Shown here one piece after another: positions 35,905 to 44,794 of a stretch of DNA of 64,000 nucleotides. The translations under genes were made by a program, and so were the position numbers. This stretch comes from Kordia zhangzhouensis (GTDB taxonomy: Bacteria; Bacteroidota; Bacteroidia; Flavobacteriales; Flavobacteriaceae): contig NZ_LBMH01000003.1 of assembly GCF_001005305.1 (NCBI RefSeq), positions 62,001-126,000 on the forward strand, in the 5' to 3' direction. Numbering within the stretch: the first letter of the stretch is position 1; every line of letters starts with the position of its first letter. The notes under the pieces were generated by a model. That model made no database searches. It worked only from the letters and a program-made list of their open reading frames with translations, and was not told where the DNA came from.

Positions 35905-38178
35905 TTATTGCTTCATCTTGTCATTTTTGAATTGGTCAAAATCAGACTTTCCTTCTTCTCTTGGCCATGCATTGTTTGAAGTATCAATATCAGCCGTTTC
36001 AAGTTTAGGATCTAATTGAATGCTTTTCAATTCTTTACTAGATGCTATTACAACAGTAGCATTTCGATCATTCTTTCTCCAAATTTGAACTGGATATTTC
36101 ATCATTTCAGTAGTTCCATCAGCATAAGTACATTCAAAAATGATAGGCATTACCAAACCTCCTGGCTTGTTGAAAGTTACTTCATAGAAGTATTTTGGAT
36201 TTTTCATTTGCGCTCTTTCCTCAGCAGAAAAGTTATCCATCAAATATTCTTTCAAAGCCGCATTGGCTTCTGTATCCAATACAGATTTTCCTTCGTCAGT
36301 TTTTTTGTAACGCTCATCCTCTTCTCCAATATAGTATACATAGCTATTGTTTCCTGCTGTACGAGTTCCCACTTGATATTTATCAACTTTTTCAATACCA
36401 ATATCTACATAGTCTGTTGTATAAAACCATCCTCTCCAAAACCAATCAAGATCAATTCCTGAAGCGTCTTCCATTGTTCTAAAAAAGTCTTCTGGAGTTG
36501 GATGTTTAAACTTCCAACGTTGCGCATATGTTTTAAATGCATGATCAAATGCATCATGCCCCATGATAGTTTCACGTAAAATATTTAGCCCTGTTGCTGG
36601 CTTTCCATAAGCATTTGGTCCTAATTGATATACGTTTTCTGGGTTAGACATGATTGGAGACAATCTATCTTGACTTCCTTTCATGTATGGAACTATTTTA
36701 GAAGCTTCTCCTCTACGTGAAGGATATTTCCCTCCGGTTGAAGCTACTGATTCTGGATGCGTTTTTCCAAAGTCTTGCTCTGCTAGGTACTGCATGAATG
36801 TGTCTAGTCCTTCATCCATCCATCCCCATTGGCGCTCGTCAGAGTTCACAATCATTGGAAAAAAGTTATGTCCTACTTCATGAATAATTACACTAATCAT
36901 TCCAAACTTTGTACGCTCAGAGTAACTTCCATCTTCATTTGGACGCCCATAGTTCCAACAAATCATAGGATATTCCATTCCTTGATTCTTTGCATGTACA
37001 GAAATTGCCTTGTGGTATGGATAATCAAATGTGTGTCTTGAATAGGTTTTTAATGTACTTACAACTGCTTTCGTAGAGTATTCTTCCCAAAGCGGATTTC
37101 CTTCTTTAGGATACATCGATACAGCCATTACTTTTTTCCCATTAATGTCAACCGCTTGCATATCCCAAATGAACTTGCGCGACGTAGCAAAAGCAAAGTC
37201 TCTTACATTTTCAGCGTGGAATTTCCATGTTTTCTTTTTATTTGAAAAGTTTTTCTCAGCTGCTTCCGCTTCTTCTTGAGTTACGATGATTACTGGCTTA
37301 TCATACGACTCCAATGCACGCTCATAGCGATTCATCATTTCTCTTGAATATACATTTTTTCTATTTTGAAGTTTCCCTGTAGCATCTAATACGTGATCTG
37401 CAGGAACTGTAATATTTACTTTGTAATCTCCAAAAGGTAATGCAAACTCACCATTTCCCCAAAACTGATAGTTTTGCCATCCTTCAACATCATTGTACAC
37501 AGCCATACGAGGGAAAAACTGTGCAATTACATACGCATTATTTCCATCTTTCGGAAAATGCTCATATCCAGAACGCGCTCTATTCGTAACGTGATTGTTA
37601 ATGTTGTACCACCATTTGATAGAAAATGAAATCTTATCTCCTGATTTTAATGCTTCTGGAAGGTCTATGCGCATCATTGTTTCATTGATTACAAATGACA
37701 TAGGCTTTCCTTTATCATTTTTTACATAATCAATATTGAAACCTCCATCAAACGGATCTGCTACGTAGCTACTTACAAAAGTAGACGTTCTTTGTAAACG
37801 TGGAATTCGCTCTCCATTTTTTAGTTTGGCAACCGAGTTTTTTGCTCTGATATTTTGATCTAACTGTACCCATAGATATTCTAGATTGTCAGGAGAATTA
37901 TTATGATATGTAATGGTTTCTACACCATATAATTTTTGATTTTTATCATCTAATTCAATATCCATTTCATAGTCTGCTTGTTGTTGGTAGTATGCCTTTC
38001 CTGGCGCACCAGAAGCAGTACGGTACATGTTGGGAGTTGAAAATTCTTGGTAGAGTTGCCTAAACTTGTTTTCATTTGTGTGTCCTTGCGGCTTCTCATC
38101 ACCTTGGCTATTCTGAGCAAGTGCTAAATTCATCCCTGCAAAAAGAAATGCAAGAAGGTAAAAATGTATATGTCTCAT
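35905..38178 (-). CDS. M1-family (gluzincin) metallopeptidase
   Basis: A 757-residue exported zinc aminopeptidase from the ATG at 38178, which gives a good signal peptide (HIHFYLLAFLFAGMNLALAQ). The catalytic HEVGH zinc motif is in VIIHEVGHNFFPM (about 430), with the third ligand Glu 18 residues downstream in WGWMDEGLDTFMQY. The GAMEN exopeptidase motif appears as QGMEYPM. The N-terminal beta domain (about 60-290) and C-terminal domain fit the M1 family. The next gene upstream starts 33 bases beyond the first in-frame ATG. Confidence 0.92.
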   Translation of the reverse strand: MRHIHFYLLAFLFAGMNLALAQNSQGDEKPQGHTNENKFRQLYQEFSTPNMYRTASGAPGKAYYQQQADYEMDIELDDKNQKLYGVETITYHNNSPDNLEYLWVQLDQNIRAKNSVAKLKNGERIPRLQRTSTFVSSYVADPFDGGFNIDYVKNDKGKPMSFVINETMMRIDLPEALKSGDKISFSIKWWYNINNHVTNRARSGYEHFPKDGNNAYVIAQFFPRMAVYNDVEGWQNYQFWGNGEFALPFGDYKVNITVPADHVLDATGKLQNRKNVYSREMMNRYERALESYDKPVIIVTQEEAEAAEKNFSNKKKTWKFHAENVRDFAFATSRKFIWDMQAVDINGKKVMAVSMYPKEGNPLWEEYSTKAVVSTLKTYSRHTFDYPYHKAISVHAKNQGMEYPMICWNYGRPNEDGSYSERTKFGMISVIIHEVGHNFFPMIVNSDERQWGWMDEGLDTFMQYLAEQDFGKTHPESVASTGGKYPSRRGEASKIVPYMKGSQDRLSPIMSNPENVYQLGPNAYGKPATGLNILRETIMGHDAFDHAFKTYAQRWKFKHPTPEDFFRTMEDASGIDLDWFWRGWFYTTDYVDIGIEKVDKYQVGTRTAGNNSYVYYIGEEDERYKKTDEGKSVLDTEANAALKEYLMDNFSAEERAQMKNPKYFYEVTFNKPGGLVMPIIFECTYADGTTEMMKYPVQIWRKNDRNATVVIASSKELKSIQLDPKLETADIDTSNNAWPREEGKSDFDQFKNDKMKQ

Positions 38179-38240
38179 TAGGTTCTTAAAATAGGTTTTT
38201 AAATTCAATCTCTAAAAGTAACTATTTTGCAGGGTATGTG

Positions 38241-38738
38241 TTAAAATTTTAACAAACCTTTATCGTTTTCTTTAACTAATAGTAAACTCTTTCGTTGATC
38301 TCCTATTTTGGTATGCACTAAATTTTGCTGATCTTCTTCTATTTCATAGAGGATTCCGTTTTCAATTTCTAATGAGTGTACGTTCTCTACACCAATAATT
38401 TCGAGGTAACACACAGTTACATCGTCTTCATATTTTTTACCTAAAAAAGTATGCGTTTTTAATTCTCCATTTACTGAAATTTTGAGCTTCTTGCCAATAT
38501 AGGAAGCCATCATTTGCTCTACCTCTTTTACTTTTTTCTCCGTTGTAAGCTCTTCTTTTAGGTCATAGCGCTCTTGTAGCAATCGTTGAAAATCATCAAT
38601 AAAGATTCGTGTTGTTATTTGCAACGTTTTGGCACTTTTGTTATATTCTATGTTTGTTACACTTACGTAAAATTTGTGAGCCGAGACAAAAGCTACCAAT
38701 GGAATGCACAGAAATAATAGTATTTTATGAATTTTCAT
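38241..38738 (-). CDS. DUF6702 family protein
   Basis: A 165-residue protein with a signal peptide (LFLCIPLVAFVSAHKFYVS) followed by TNIEYNKSAKTLQITTRIFI and DDFQRLLQERYD, the family pattern of DUF6702, a Bacteroidota-specific exported beta-rich protein. Function unknown. It often sits beside an M1 peptidase gene, and here it lies 63 bases upstream of that gene's annotated start, so a functional link is plausible. Confidence 0.88.
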   Translation of the reverse strand: MKIHKILLFLCIPLVAFVSAHKFYVSVTNIEYNKSAKTLQITTRIFIDDFQRLLQERYDLKEELTTEKKVKEVEQMMASYIGKKLKISVNGELKTHTFLGKKYEDDVTVCYLEIIGVENVHSLEIENGILYEIEEDQQNLVHTKIGDQRKSLLLVKENDKGLLKF

Positions 38739-38818
38739 AACGCTTAAAAGAGTTTATATACTGAACAAAGATATTCAAAAAGCATTCCAAATACAGTGTA
38801 TATCAGTAGACTATTTTT

Positions 38819-39580
38819 CTAGTTTTTGGTTTGCAAAGAATCTAAATACGTTTTACTGTTTTTTACCATAAAATCAATCATTAAAAATTCATTCTTTTTA
38901 AGAAAAATGTCTTCTGAAGGCTTCTGATCATCTAAAAAGTATAAAAATGCACTAATGTTGTCTTTAGGAATTCCTAAATTCTCTGTAAAAAATTCGTCTT
39001 TGTAGCGATGACGAATTTCATTAAAACTAGTACGTTCGTATATTGGTTTTTCTTTTTCTTTCTTTTTCCCTCCTTTAAAAATAGAGCTTAATAACATTCC
39101 TGCTAATCCTAGCACATTGACCCCTCTAAAATCTGCCTGCCCTAAGGCTTCATTCTTAACTTGCGAATAACGGTCGTCAGAGAATTGATAGTTTTTATAT
39201 TTTACAATTTGCTCTTCTTGAAAATCCAGAAATTTATCTCTGTTCTCTGGACTTATCACAACTTCGTCTAATTCTTCTACTTTCTCTTTAACCTCAACTA
39301 CCAATCTATTTTTTTGAATAATCGCTGCCGTAATAGACACCTCTTTGATTATATATTGCACCGAAGAAAATATCAATACATCACCTTCTTTAACTAGTAT
39401 TTCGTACTCTCCTTTTTGATTGGTAGTTGTCCCTCTACTCGTTGAATTGTTAACAATATTTACGCCTGTAACTTTCACGTCTCTATACACCACAGCTCCT
39501 CGCAAAAGTTTGCGTTCGGCATCTTGGGCGATTAATATTGTGGAAGCAAGTAAAAAGAATACGAGTATTTGTTGTTTCAT
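38819..39580 (-). CDS. Carboxypeptidase-like regulatory domain protein
   Basis: A 253-residue exported protein: signal peptide (MKQQILVFFLLASTILIAQ), then a carboxypeptidase-regulatory-like beta domain (about 25-95, containing GRGAVVYRDVKVTGVNIV-like repeats and NQKGEYEILVKEGD), followed by a helical region with KKGGKKKEKEKP. Such proteins are frequent partners of surface proteins in Bacteroidota. It is encoded 81 bases upstream of DUF6702 on the same strand. Function unknown. Confidence 0.8.
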   Translation of the reverse strand: MKQQILVFFLLASTILIAQDAERKLLRGAVVYRDVKVTGVNIVNNSTSRGTTTNQKGEYEILVKEGDVLIFSSVQYIIKEVSITAAIIQKNRLVVEVKEKVEELDEVVISPENRDKFLDFQEEQIVKYKNYQFSDDRYSQVKNEALGQADFRGVNVLGLAGMLLSSIFKGGKKKEKEKPIYERTSFNEIRHRYKDEFFTENLGIPKDNISAFLYFLDDQKPSEDIFLKKNEFLMIDFMVKNSKTYLDSLQTKN

Positions 39581-39736
39581 GGTTATTTGGCGTTTTGGTT
39601 GAAAAGTAATGTTCTATTTTTGGGTAAAGTAATTATTTATTCTCCTTAAAAAAATGTCAACTTACATTAAACTTTTGTTAAAACCTTTTAATCGTTATTT
39701 TTACGTTCTTAATAATTAAATTTAGCGTAAACCCTC

Positions 39737-40444
39737 ATGAAAAATATCATTGTTGCAAGCACTTCAACCGTTCATGGAAGCGGCTATTTAGCATATATCC
39801 TTGATGAACTAGTCACTTTTTATAAAGATACGGAAGAAATTTTATTTATCCCATACGCTAGGCCTGGTGGAATTACTCATGATGAATATACGGCTACTGT
39901 ATCAAAAGCTTTTGCTAGCATTGGTAAAAAAATATATGGAATTCACGAATGTAAAGATCCTGTTGCAGCAATTACAAAAGCTAAAGGCATCTTTACAGGA
40001 GGAGGCAACACATTTTTATTAGTATCACAATTATATAAACACAATGTTCTTTTACCATTAAGAGAAGCTATTTTTAACGGAACTCCATATTTGGGAACAA
40101 GCGCAGGAAGTAATATTTGTGGATTGACAATGCAAACTACTAATGATATGCCCATCATATATCCGCCTAGCTTTAAAACGTTAGGTGTCATTCCTTTCAA
40201 TATCAATCCTCACTATTTAGACCCTATTGAGGGCAGTACACATATGGGAGAAACACGAGAAACACGTATTAAAGAATTTCATAAATTCAACACTTTACCT
40301 GTTGTGGGTATTAGAGAAGGTAGTTGGCTTCGAGTACAAGGAGAAAGTATTACTATAGAAGGACCTCACACAGCACGTATTTTTGAACAGGCTAAAACTC
40401 CTTACGAATTGGAAACTGGAGCCAAAATTCAGTTTTTATACTAA
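39737..40444 (+). CDS. pepE: Dipeptidase E
   Basis: A 235-residue S51 serine peptidase that cleaves Asp-X dipeptides in the cytoplasm. The nucleophile is in YLGTSAGSNICG, with GIFTGGGNTFLLVSQL as the substrate-binding turn and IPFNINPHYLD near the His/Asp region. Length matches the family (about 230). A terminator follows immediately. Confidence 0.93.
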   Translation: MKNIIVASTSTVHGSGYLAYILDELVTFYKDTEEILFIPYARPGGITHDEYTATVSKAFASIGKKIYGIHECKDPVAAITKAKGIFTGGGNTFLLVSQLYKHNVLLPLREAIFNGTPYLGTSAGSNICGLTMQTTNDMPIIYPPSFKTLGVIPFNINPHYLDPIEGSTHMGETRETRIKEFHKFNTLPVVGIREGSWLRVQGESITIEGPHTARIFEQAKTPYELETGAKIQFLY

Positions 40445-40482
40445 AGGCTGTTTAACTTAGGTTACACAGCCTTTGTTTTTTT
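40443..40482 (+). terminator. Intrinsic terminator of pepE
   Basis: The stem AAAGGCTGT/ACAGCCTTT (40443-40451, 40466-40474) is followed by GTTTTTTTATT. The stem begins at the pepE stop codon. Confidence 0.85.
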
Positions 40483-40633
40483 ATTCATTTTCTAAATTAC
40501 ACGGAAATTCGGTCCATCCTTTTTCGCACCATTCGTAATGTGTTCCTTCAGCTCTTCCTCCAGCTATGTTTGATAAATCAATTACTGCAACTTTTGAAAA
40601 GTTTAGTTTTTTCTTGAATTCTCTTTTCTTCAT
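40481..40633 (-). CDS. GG-leader peptide precursor (class I lanthipeptide-like)
   Basis: A 50-residue peptide. The leader MKKREFKKKLNFSKVAVIDL is followed by SNIAGG and the core RAEGTHYEWCEKGWTEFPC, ending NLENE, with two Cys. It follows the pattern of Bacteroidota GG-leader ribosomal peptides: an opening MKK, a leader rich in Lys/Asn/Leu, a Gly-Gly site and a short core. No modifying or export enzyme lies nearby. The core has only one Thr besides its two Cys, so lanthionine formation would be limited. Confidence 0.6.
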   Translation of the reverse strand: MKKREFKKKLNFSKVAVIDLSNIAGGRAEGTHYEWCEKGWTEFPCNLENE

Positions 40634-40701
40634 GATAATGTATTTTAACAGTTAATAAGCTCACAAGCTAAAAATAGAAAATGAATTTCAAGTAAGGTTT
40701 T

Positions 40702-40736
40702 TCCATAAAAAAAGCCGATTCAGACTGAATCGGCTT
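40702..40736 (-). terminator. Intrinsic terminator after tRNA-Gly
   Basis: The stem AAGCCGATTCA/TGAATCGGCTT has loop GAC. On the minus strand it is followed by a run of Ts, just 7 bases beyond the 3' end of the tRNA gene. Confidence 0.85.
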
Positions 40737-40742
40737 GAGTTG

Positions 40743-40815
40743 AGCGAGAGACCGGGTTCGAACCGGCGACATTCAGCTTGGAAGGCTGACGCTCTACCAA
40801 CTGAGCTACTCTCGC
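40743..40815 (-). tRNA. tRNA-Gly (anticodon TCC)
   Basis: The minus strand reads a 7-bp acceptor GCGAGAG/CTCTCGC, a D arm with AGCTCAGTTGGTAGAGC, and the anticodon arm TCAGC-CTTCCAA-GCTGA giving TCC. The T arm has the canonical GGTTCGAACC loop. The length is 72 bases plus the discriminator, with no encoded CCA. A strong TATATTTG promoter lies upstream and a terminator downstream, so it is a single-gene unit. Confidence 0.97.
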
Positions 40816-40825
40816 AAAGCGGATG

Positions 40826-40857
40826 CAAATATAGAAAAATAAGATTTCTTTTTCCAA
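40826..40857 (-). promoter_or_regulatory. Promoter of tRNA-Gly
   Basis: On the minus strand TATATTTG (40826-40833) is an exact TAnnTTTG -7 element 10 bases before the tRNA 5' end. A TTG (40855-40857) lies 21 bases further upstream, slightly longer than the usual 17-19 spacing. Confidence 0.6.
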
Positions 40858-40865
40858 ATATTTTT

Positions 40866-41291
40866 TTACATTTTTTTCAAAAAATGATATCCTCGCGCCA
40901 CAAATCCCTGATTATAATAGAATTTATGCGACGGAAAATTTTCTATGTATGTGTTCAATTCAATTGTCGTTACGCCTTTTTCCTTTCCGTAAGACTCAAT
41001 CCACTGAAAAAGTTGAGCTCCTATTCCTTTACTTCGATAGGTATCTTTAATGTATACATGATCTGGCTCAAGACTTTTTCCGCAGTAATGTCGTGTCATA
41101 TGCCACAAACCAAAACACCCAATAATTTCATCTTGATCATAAATAGCAAATGCCTCATAATTCTGTGTTAACATTTCTTCAAACCGTTCTTTGAGGATTT
41201 CCATCGGAACTTTGTGCTGATTCATGATGTCTAAATATGGTAAAATTATAGACGCTTTGTTCGCTTCCAATCGCTTGAACGTAATTTGCAT
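40866..41291 (-). CDS. GNAT-family N-acetyltransferase
   Basis: A 141-residue acetyltransferase from the ATG at 41291. The frame stays open for 58 codons upstream, but that would run into the divergent neighbour's coding region, and the sequence there is not protein-like. The GNAT core is visible: DEIIGCFGLWHM, VYIKDTYRSKGIGAQLFQW (acetyl-CoA binding Q/RxxGxG/A loop) and FPSHKFYYNQGFVARGYHF. The acyl acceptor is unknown. It is divergent from another GNAT gene. Confidence 0.85.
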   Translation of the reverse strand: MQITFKRLEANKASIILPYLDIMNQHKVPMEILKERFEEMLTQNYEAFAIYDQDEIIGCFGLWHMTRHYCGKSLEPDHVYIKDTYRSKGIGAQLFQWIESYGKEKGVTTIELNTYIENFPSHKFYYNQGFVARGYHFLKKM

Positions 41292-41382
41292 ATTCTTAGT
41301 TTTTGGTAAAATTAATCGATTTCCATAAAACTCAACTCCGAAATTAGTTATACTTTTGAGTGTCTCGATAAATTTTGTGATT

Positions 41383-41832
41383 ATGCCAACTCCTGCTATT
41401 TGCATACAAGAAATTTCCGCTCGCAAAGCTTTTGAAGTACGCCATCCTGTATTGCGTGAAGGCAAACCATTAGAGTCTTGCCATTTTGAAGGTGATACGT
41501 TAGCAACTACATTTCACTTAGGCTATTTTATCAATCAACAATTAGTTGGCGTCGTGACAATGATGGAAAATAAACTAGCTTCAATCAACTCGGAAAAATC
41601 ATTTCAATTACGTGGTATGGCAGTATTAGCTTCATTTCAAAAAAGAGGTATTGGTGATGCCTTGGTAAAAAAAGCTGAAGAAATTACCATAGCACGCAGA
41701 GGAACTTTTATTTGGATGAATGCTAGAGAAATTGCTGTTTGCTTTTATGAAAAGCTAGGCTATCAAAAATATGGAAACCCTTTTACCATTCCAAAAATAG
41801 GGTTACATTATGTAATGATTAAAACCTTATAA
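41383..41832 (+). CDS. GNAT-family N-acetyltransferase
   Basis: A 149-residue acetyltransferase from the ATG at 41383; the ATG nine codons upstream is less likely. It has the YFINQQLVGVVTMME core strand and MAVLASFQKRGIGDALVKKA as the acetyl-CoA loop, then AVCFYEKLGYQKYG near the C-terminus. It is a different branch from its divergent neighbour, with the opening IQEISARKAFEVRHPVLREG of the ElaA/PaiA-like type. Substrate unknown. Confidence 0.86.
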   Translation: MPTPAICIQEISARKAFEVRHPVLREGKPLESCHFEGDTLATTFHLGYFINQQLVGVVTMMENKLASINSEKSFQLRGMAVLASFQKRGIGDALVKKAEEITIARRGTFIWMNAREIAVCFYEKLGYQKYGNPFTIPKIGLHYVMIKTL

Positions 41833-41851
41833 TCTGTTTTCGTTAGATTTT

Positions 41852-42844
41852 ATGAACGCGTCAATCAATTTGTATAGAAAGTTTATTATGTATTGTTTGC
41901 TTTTTTTGCACTTATCATTGCTAGCGCAAGAAAATGCAAACATTAAATTTGAAAATGATTTTAGTACTCCTAAAGTTTTTATTGAGCTTCCTAATTTTAA
42001 AAATATCAACGTTAGAGATTGTACCATTTCTCCTGGGTATGATGAACTTTTTTTTACACTAGATGCACCCAAAAATGCTTTCCGAACTATTTTGACCACC
42101 AAAAAAGTAAATGGACAATGGACTCCTTTTTCTATTGCCTCTTTCTCTGGAAATTATCACGACATTGAGCCTGCTTTTTCACCAGATGGCACGCAATTAT
42201 TTTTTGCCTCCAAACGTCCTGTAGATTCCGACTCTATTCCTAAAAAAGATTATGACTTGTGGGTTACCACCAAAGAAAATGGAATCTGGAAAAAGCCTGT
42301 ACGATTACCAGAACTTATTAATTCTTCCAAAAATGAATATTATCCTTCAATTGCGAAGAATGGAACTATCTATTTTACTGCGGAACGAGAAGATGGAAAA
42401 GGTAAAGAAGATATTTATAAAAGTGAAAACATCAATGGTGTATACCAAACACCTGTAAGTTTAGGAACTGGTATCAACACAAAAACTTATGAATACAACG
42501 CCTATGTAAGTCCGGACGAGCGTTTTTTAATTTTTGGTTCTTACGGCAGAGAAAAAAGCTTGGGTAGAGGCGATTTGTATATCAGTTTTTATAAAGATGG
42601 TGCTTGGCAAGAAGCTATTCACCTTGGAGCACTAATTAATTCTAATCAAATTGATTATTGTCCATTTGTCTCATTTGATCAAAAATATTTTTTCTTTACT
42701 AGTGAAAAATCAACCATACAAAGTTCGTATCAAAAAATGTCCATAGACATTTTACAAAGCGTTTTCAATAACAATAGCAATGGAACTTCAAAAATTTATT
42801 ATCTTCCGTTTGACAAATTGTTAACATCTCTCAATCGTGAATAG
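41852..42844 (+). CDS. PD40/TolB-like beta-propeller exported protein
   Basis: A 330-residue exported protein with signal sequence (MYCLLFLHLSLLAQ; the first ATG at 41852 or the one at 41888). The rest is a WD40-like PD40 propeller of repeats such as YHDIEPAFSPDGTQLFFASK, KNEYYPSIAKNGTIYFTAER and YNAYVSPDERFLIFGSYG. Propellers of this kind bind proteins or peptides. It overlaps the start of the M15 peptidase by 8 bases, so the two are translated together and the propeller may present substrate to the peptidase. Confidence 0.85.
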   Translation: MNASINLYRKFIMYCLLFLHLSLLAQENANIKFENDFSTPKVFIELPNFKNINVRDCTISPGYDELFFTLDAPKNAFRTILTTKKVNGQWTPFSIASFSGNYHDIEPAFSPDGTQLFFASKRPVDSDSIPKKDYDLWVTTKENGIWKKPVRLPELINSSKNEYYPSIAKNGTIYFTAEREDGKGKEDIYKSENINGVYQTPVSLGTGINTKTYEYNAYVSPDERFLIFGSYGREKSLGRGDLYISFYKDGAWQEAIHLGALINSNQIDYCPFVSFDQKYFFFTSEKSTIQSSYQKMSIDILQSVFNNNSNGTSKIYYLPFDKLLTSLNRE

Positions 42845-43568
42845 AACTAAATTTCTAAAACTTCTCGGTCTTGGAAGCGCCACTTTATACAGTATTCCAA
42901 GTATGGCGTTTGCGAGTCAAACATATACAACAAAAGAATTGATTGGTAAAGGAAATCCTGTCGTTTTTGGCAATGGTTTTTCTTTACGAAAAGAAGCGTA
43001 TGATGCATTTATACAAATGCGTTCGGCAGCGGCTAAAGAAGGAATCGCTATTCACGTAGTATCAAGTTACCGCAATTACGCACATCAAAATAGAATTTGG
43101 GAACGCAAGTTTAAACGATATACAAAACAAGGACTTACTCCCTTAAAAGCTATTGAAAAAATTATTGCTTATTCAACTATTCCAGGGACTTCTAGACATC
43201 ATTGGGCAACAGATATTGATATTATTGACCGTAATGCCAACTATAGTGGCGATGTACTTGTTCCTGACAAATTTCACGGAGATGGTCCTTTTTGCAAGTT
43301 GAGAGAATGGCTTGAAAAAAATGCAGAAACTTATGGTTTTTATATTGTATATACTGATAATGCACAACGTAAAGGCTTTAAATACGAACCTTGGCATTAC
43401 AGTTATGCACCACTTTCCAAACCAATGTTATCTGCTTACCGAAAGTTACATTTAAAAGAAATGCTCCAAGCCGAAAAACTTATGGGTAGCGAGCATTTCA
43501 ACGAAAAATTTATCAATTCATATATTGATGAGAATATTCTCGATATCAATCCTGTGCTTTTGTCGTAG
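42837..43568 (+). CDS. M15 (VanY-type) D,D-carboxypeptidase
   Basis: A 243-residue exported zinc carboxypeptidase with a GTG start at 42837 that overlaps the PD40 gene. A short signal (about 1-28) precedes the catalytic domain. The VanY signature appears as GTSRHHWATDIDI (with Ala and Asp at the usual Gly and Ala positions), and the zinc/Glu region is FKYEPWHYSY. It trims the D-Ala end of peptidoglycan stem peptides in the periplasm. The signature substitutions are conservative; activity is likely. Confidence 0.9.
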   Translation: MNRTKFLKLLGLGSATLYSIPSMAFASQTYTTKELIGKGNPVVFGNGFSLRKEAYDAFIQMRSAAAKEGIAIHVVSSYRNYAHQNRIWERKFKRYTKQGLTPLKAIEKIIAYSTIPGTSRHHWATDIDIIDRNANYSGDVLVPDKFHGDGPFCKLREWLEKNAETYGFYIVYTDNAQRKGFKYEPWHYSYAPLSKPMLSAYRKLHLKEMLQAEKLMGSEHFNEKFINSYIDENILDINPVLLS

Positions 43569-43604
43569 GTTTTGTACTTTTATACAACACCTAAGTAATA
43601 TATC

Positions 43605-44369
43605 ATGAGAGGGAGCAGATTAAAAATTCGTTTATTGATTGGACTTGCTATTGTAGCGTTTGCCTTTTTTAAGAAATGTGCCAATCGTGAAACCAATCCG
43701 TACACAAATCGCGTACAAACTATCAACATGACTTCTGAAGAAGAAATCCAATTAGGTTTTGCCAACAGAGATGCAATGGCTCAACAACACGGAGGTCTGT
43801 ATCCTGATGCTGGTGCGCAGGCTCGTGTAGATATGATTGGAGAAAAACTAGTTCACTCTAATACAATGGCTGCGGAATCTCCATATAAATTTCAATTTCA
43901 TTTACTTGCTGACAATAGAGCCATTAACGCTTTTGCTTTGCCTGGCGGACAAATTTTTATTACAAATGCTTTGTATAGTAAACTCAATGACGATCAATTG
44001 GCAGGTGTATTAGGCCATGAAATTGGTCATGTATTGGGGAGGCATTCTGCGGAACGAATTGCAGAAACAGATTTTTGGCAAACATTGCAAACGGGCGCTT
44101 CTGTTGGTGCTGATATGGGCAATATGATTGGAGGGATTGGACAACAAACATTATTAAAAAATGGTCGTGAAGATGAATTGGAAAGTGATGAACTTGGTGT
44201 CGTTTTAATGATGTATGCTGGTTATGAACCTGAAGCAATGATTGAAGTAATGCAAATTTTAAAAGCTGCGGGAGGTCCAAATAGAGTTCCTGAATTTCAA
44301 AGCACACATCCAGATCCTGAAAACCGGATAGAGAAAATTAAAGAAGCTATTGCAAAATATCGAGGTTAG
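43605..44369 (+). CDS. M48-family metallopeptidase
   Basis: A 254-residue membrane-anchored or exported zinc peptidase (Oma1/LoiP/BepA group). An N-terminal hydrophobic segment ends at a Cys (FFKKC), so it may be a lipoprotein. The HExxH motif is in GHEIGHVLGRHSAERIAE, and the third ligand Glu in LESDELGVVLMMYAGY. Such enzymes degrade damaged outer-membrane or periplasmic proteins. It lies 36 bases downstream of the M15 gene in the same direction. Confidence 0.93.
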   Translation: MRGSRLKIRLLIGLAIVAFAFFKKCANRETNPYTNRVQTINMTSEEEIQLGFANRDAMAQQHGGLYPDAGAQARVDMIGEKLVHSNTMAAESPYKFQFHLLADNRAINAFALPGGQIFITNALYSKLNDDQLAGVLGHEIGHVLGRHSAERIAETDFWQTLQTGASVGADMGNMIGGIGQQTLLKNGREDELESDELGVVLMMYAGYEPEAMIEVMQILKAAGGPNRVPEFQSTHPDPENRIEKIKEAIAKYRG

Positions 44370-44564
44370 TATTTTTCTTAGCCCGATTTCTTCTTCATTA
44401 AAAAAATAGTATTTATCAAACCCAACCATGAGGTTATAACAAATTATTCTACCTAAAAACCATCACATCTATAGGGAACACTACCTTTATGGCGGTAAAA
44501 CTGTAACACAAGACTACTTTTTCTATTTATATTTCAAGTTGTTATCAACTTAAATAATTAAACC

Positions 44565-44738
44565 ATGAAGAAAAAAGTAAGTCAATTACGATTGAACAAG
44601 AAACAAATTAGTATGCTAAATGCTTCTACTGTAAAAGGAGGTTTGCCTATGTGGACAAATGCTTGTCCAGAAGAAACTGTACAAATTACAATGTGCTATG
44701 GAGCTATAAGATGCCAAAAATGGCCACCAATGCCATAA
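44565..44738 (+). CDS. GG-leader peptide precursor (class I lanthipeptide-like)
   Basis: A 57-residue peptide. The leader MKKKVSQLRLNKKQISMLNA is followed by STVKGG and the core LPMWTNACPEETVQITMCYG, then AIRCQKWPPMP, with three Cys and three Thr. A strong terminator follows directly and a -7-like TATATTTC lies at 44528-44535, so it is transcribed as a single small gene. No maturase or transporter is adjacent. The leader resembles the one at 50705 (LNKKxIS pattern). Confidence 0.65.
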   Translation: MKKKVSQLRLNKKQISMLNASTVKGGLPMWTNACPEETVQITMCYGAIRCQKWPPMP

Positions 44739-44743
44739 TAAAC

Positions 44744-44776
44744 AAAAAGCCGCTTCCTAATGGAAGCGGCTTTTTT
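44744..44776. terminator. Bidirectional intrinsic terminator
   Basis: The perfect 14-bp stem AAAAAGCCGCTTCC/GGAAGCGGCTTTTT with loop TAAT and a following TTTATTT serves both the peptide gene on the plus strand and the ankyrin gene ending at 44795. Confidence 0.9.
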
Positions 44777-44794
44777 ATTTGCATTAGATTCTTA

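Noticed and set aside
40740-41171. A plus-strand ORF running through tRNA-Gly into the acetyltransferase gene
   Set aside because: It overlaps the tRNA on the opposite strand and a real acetyltransferase; a shadow frame.
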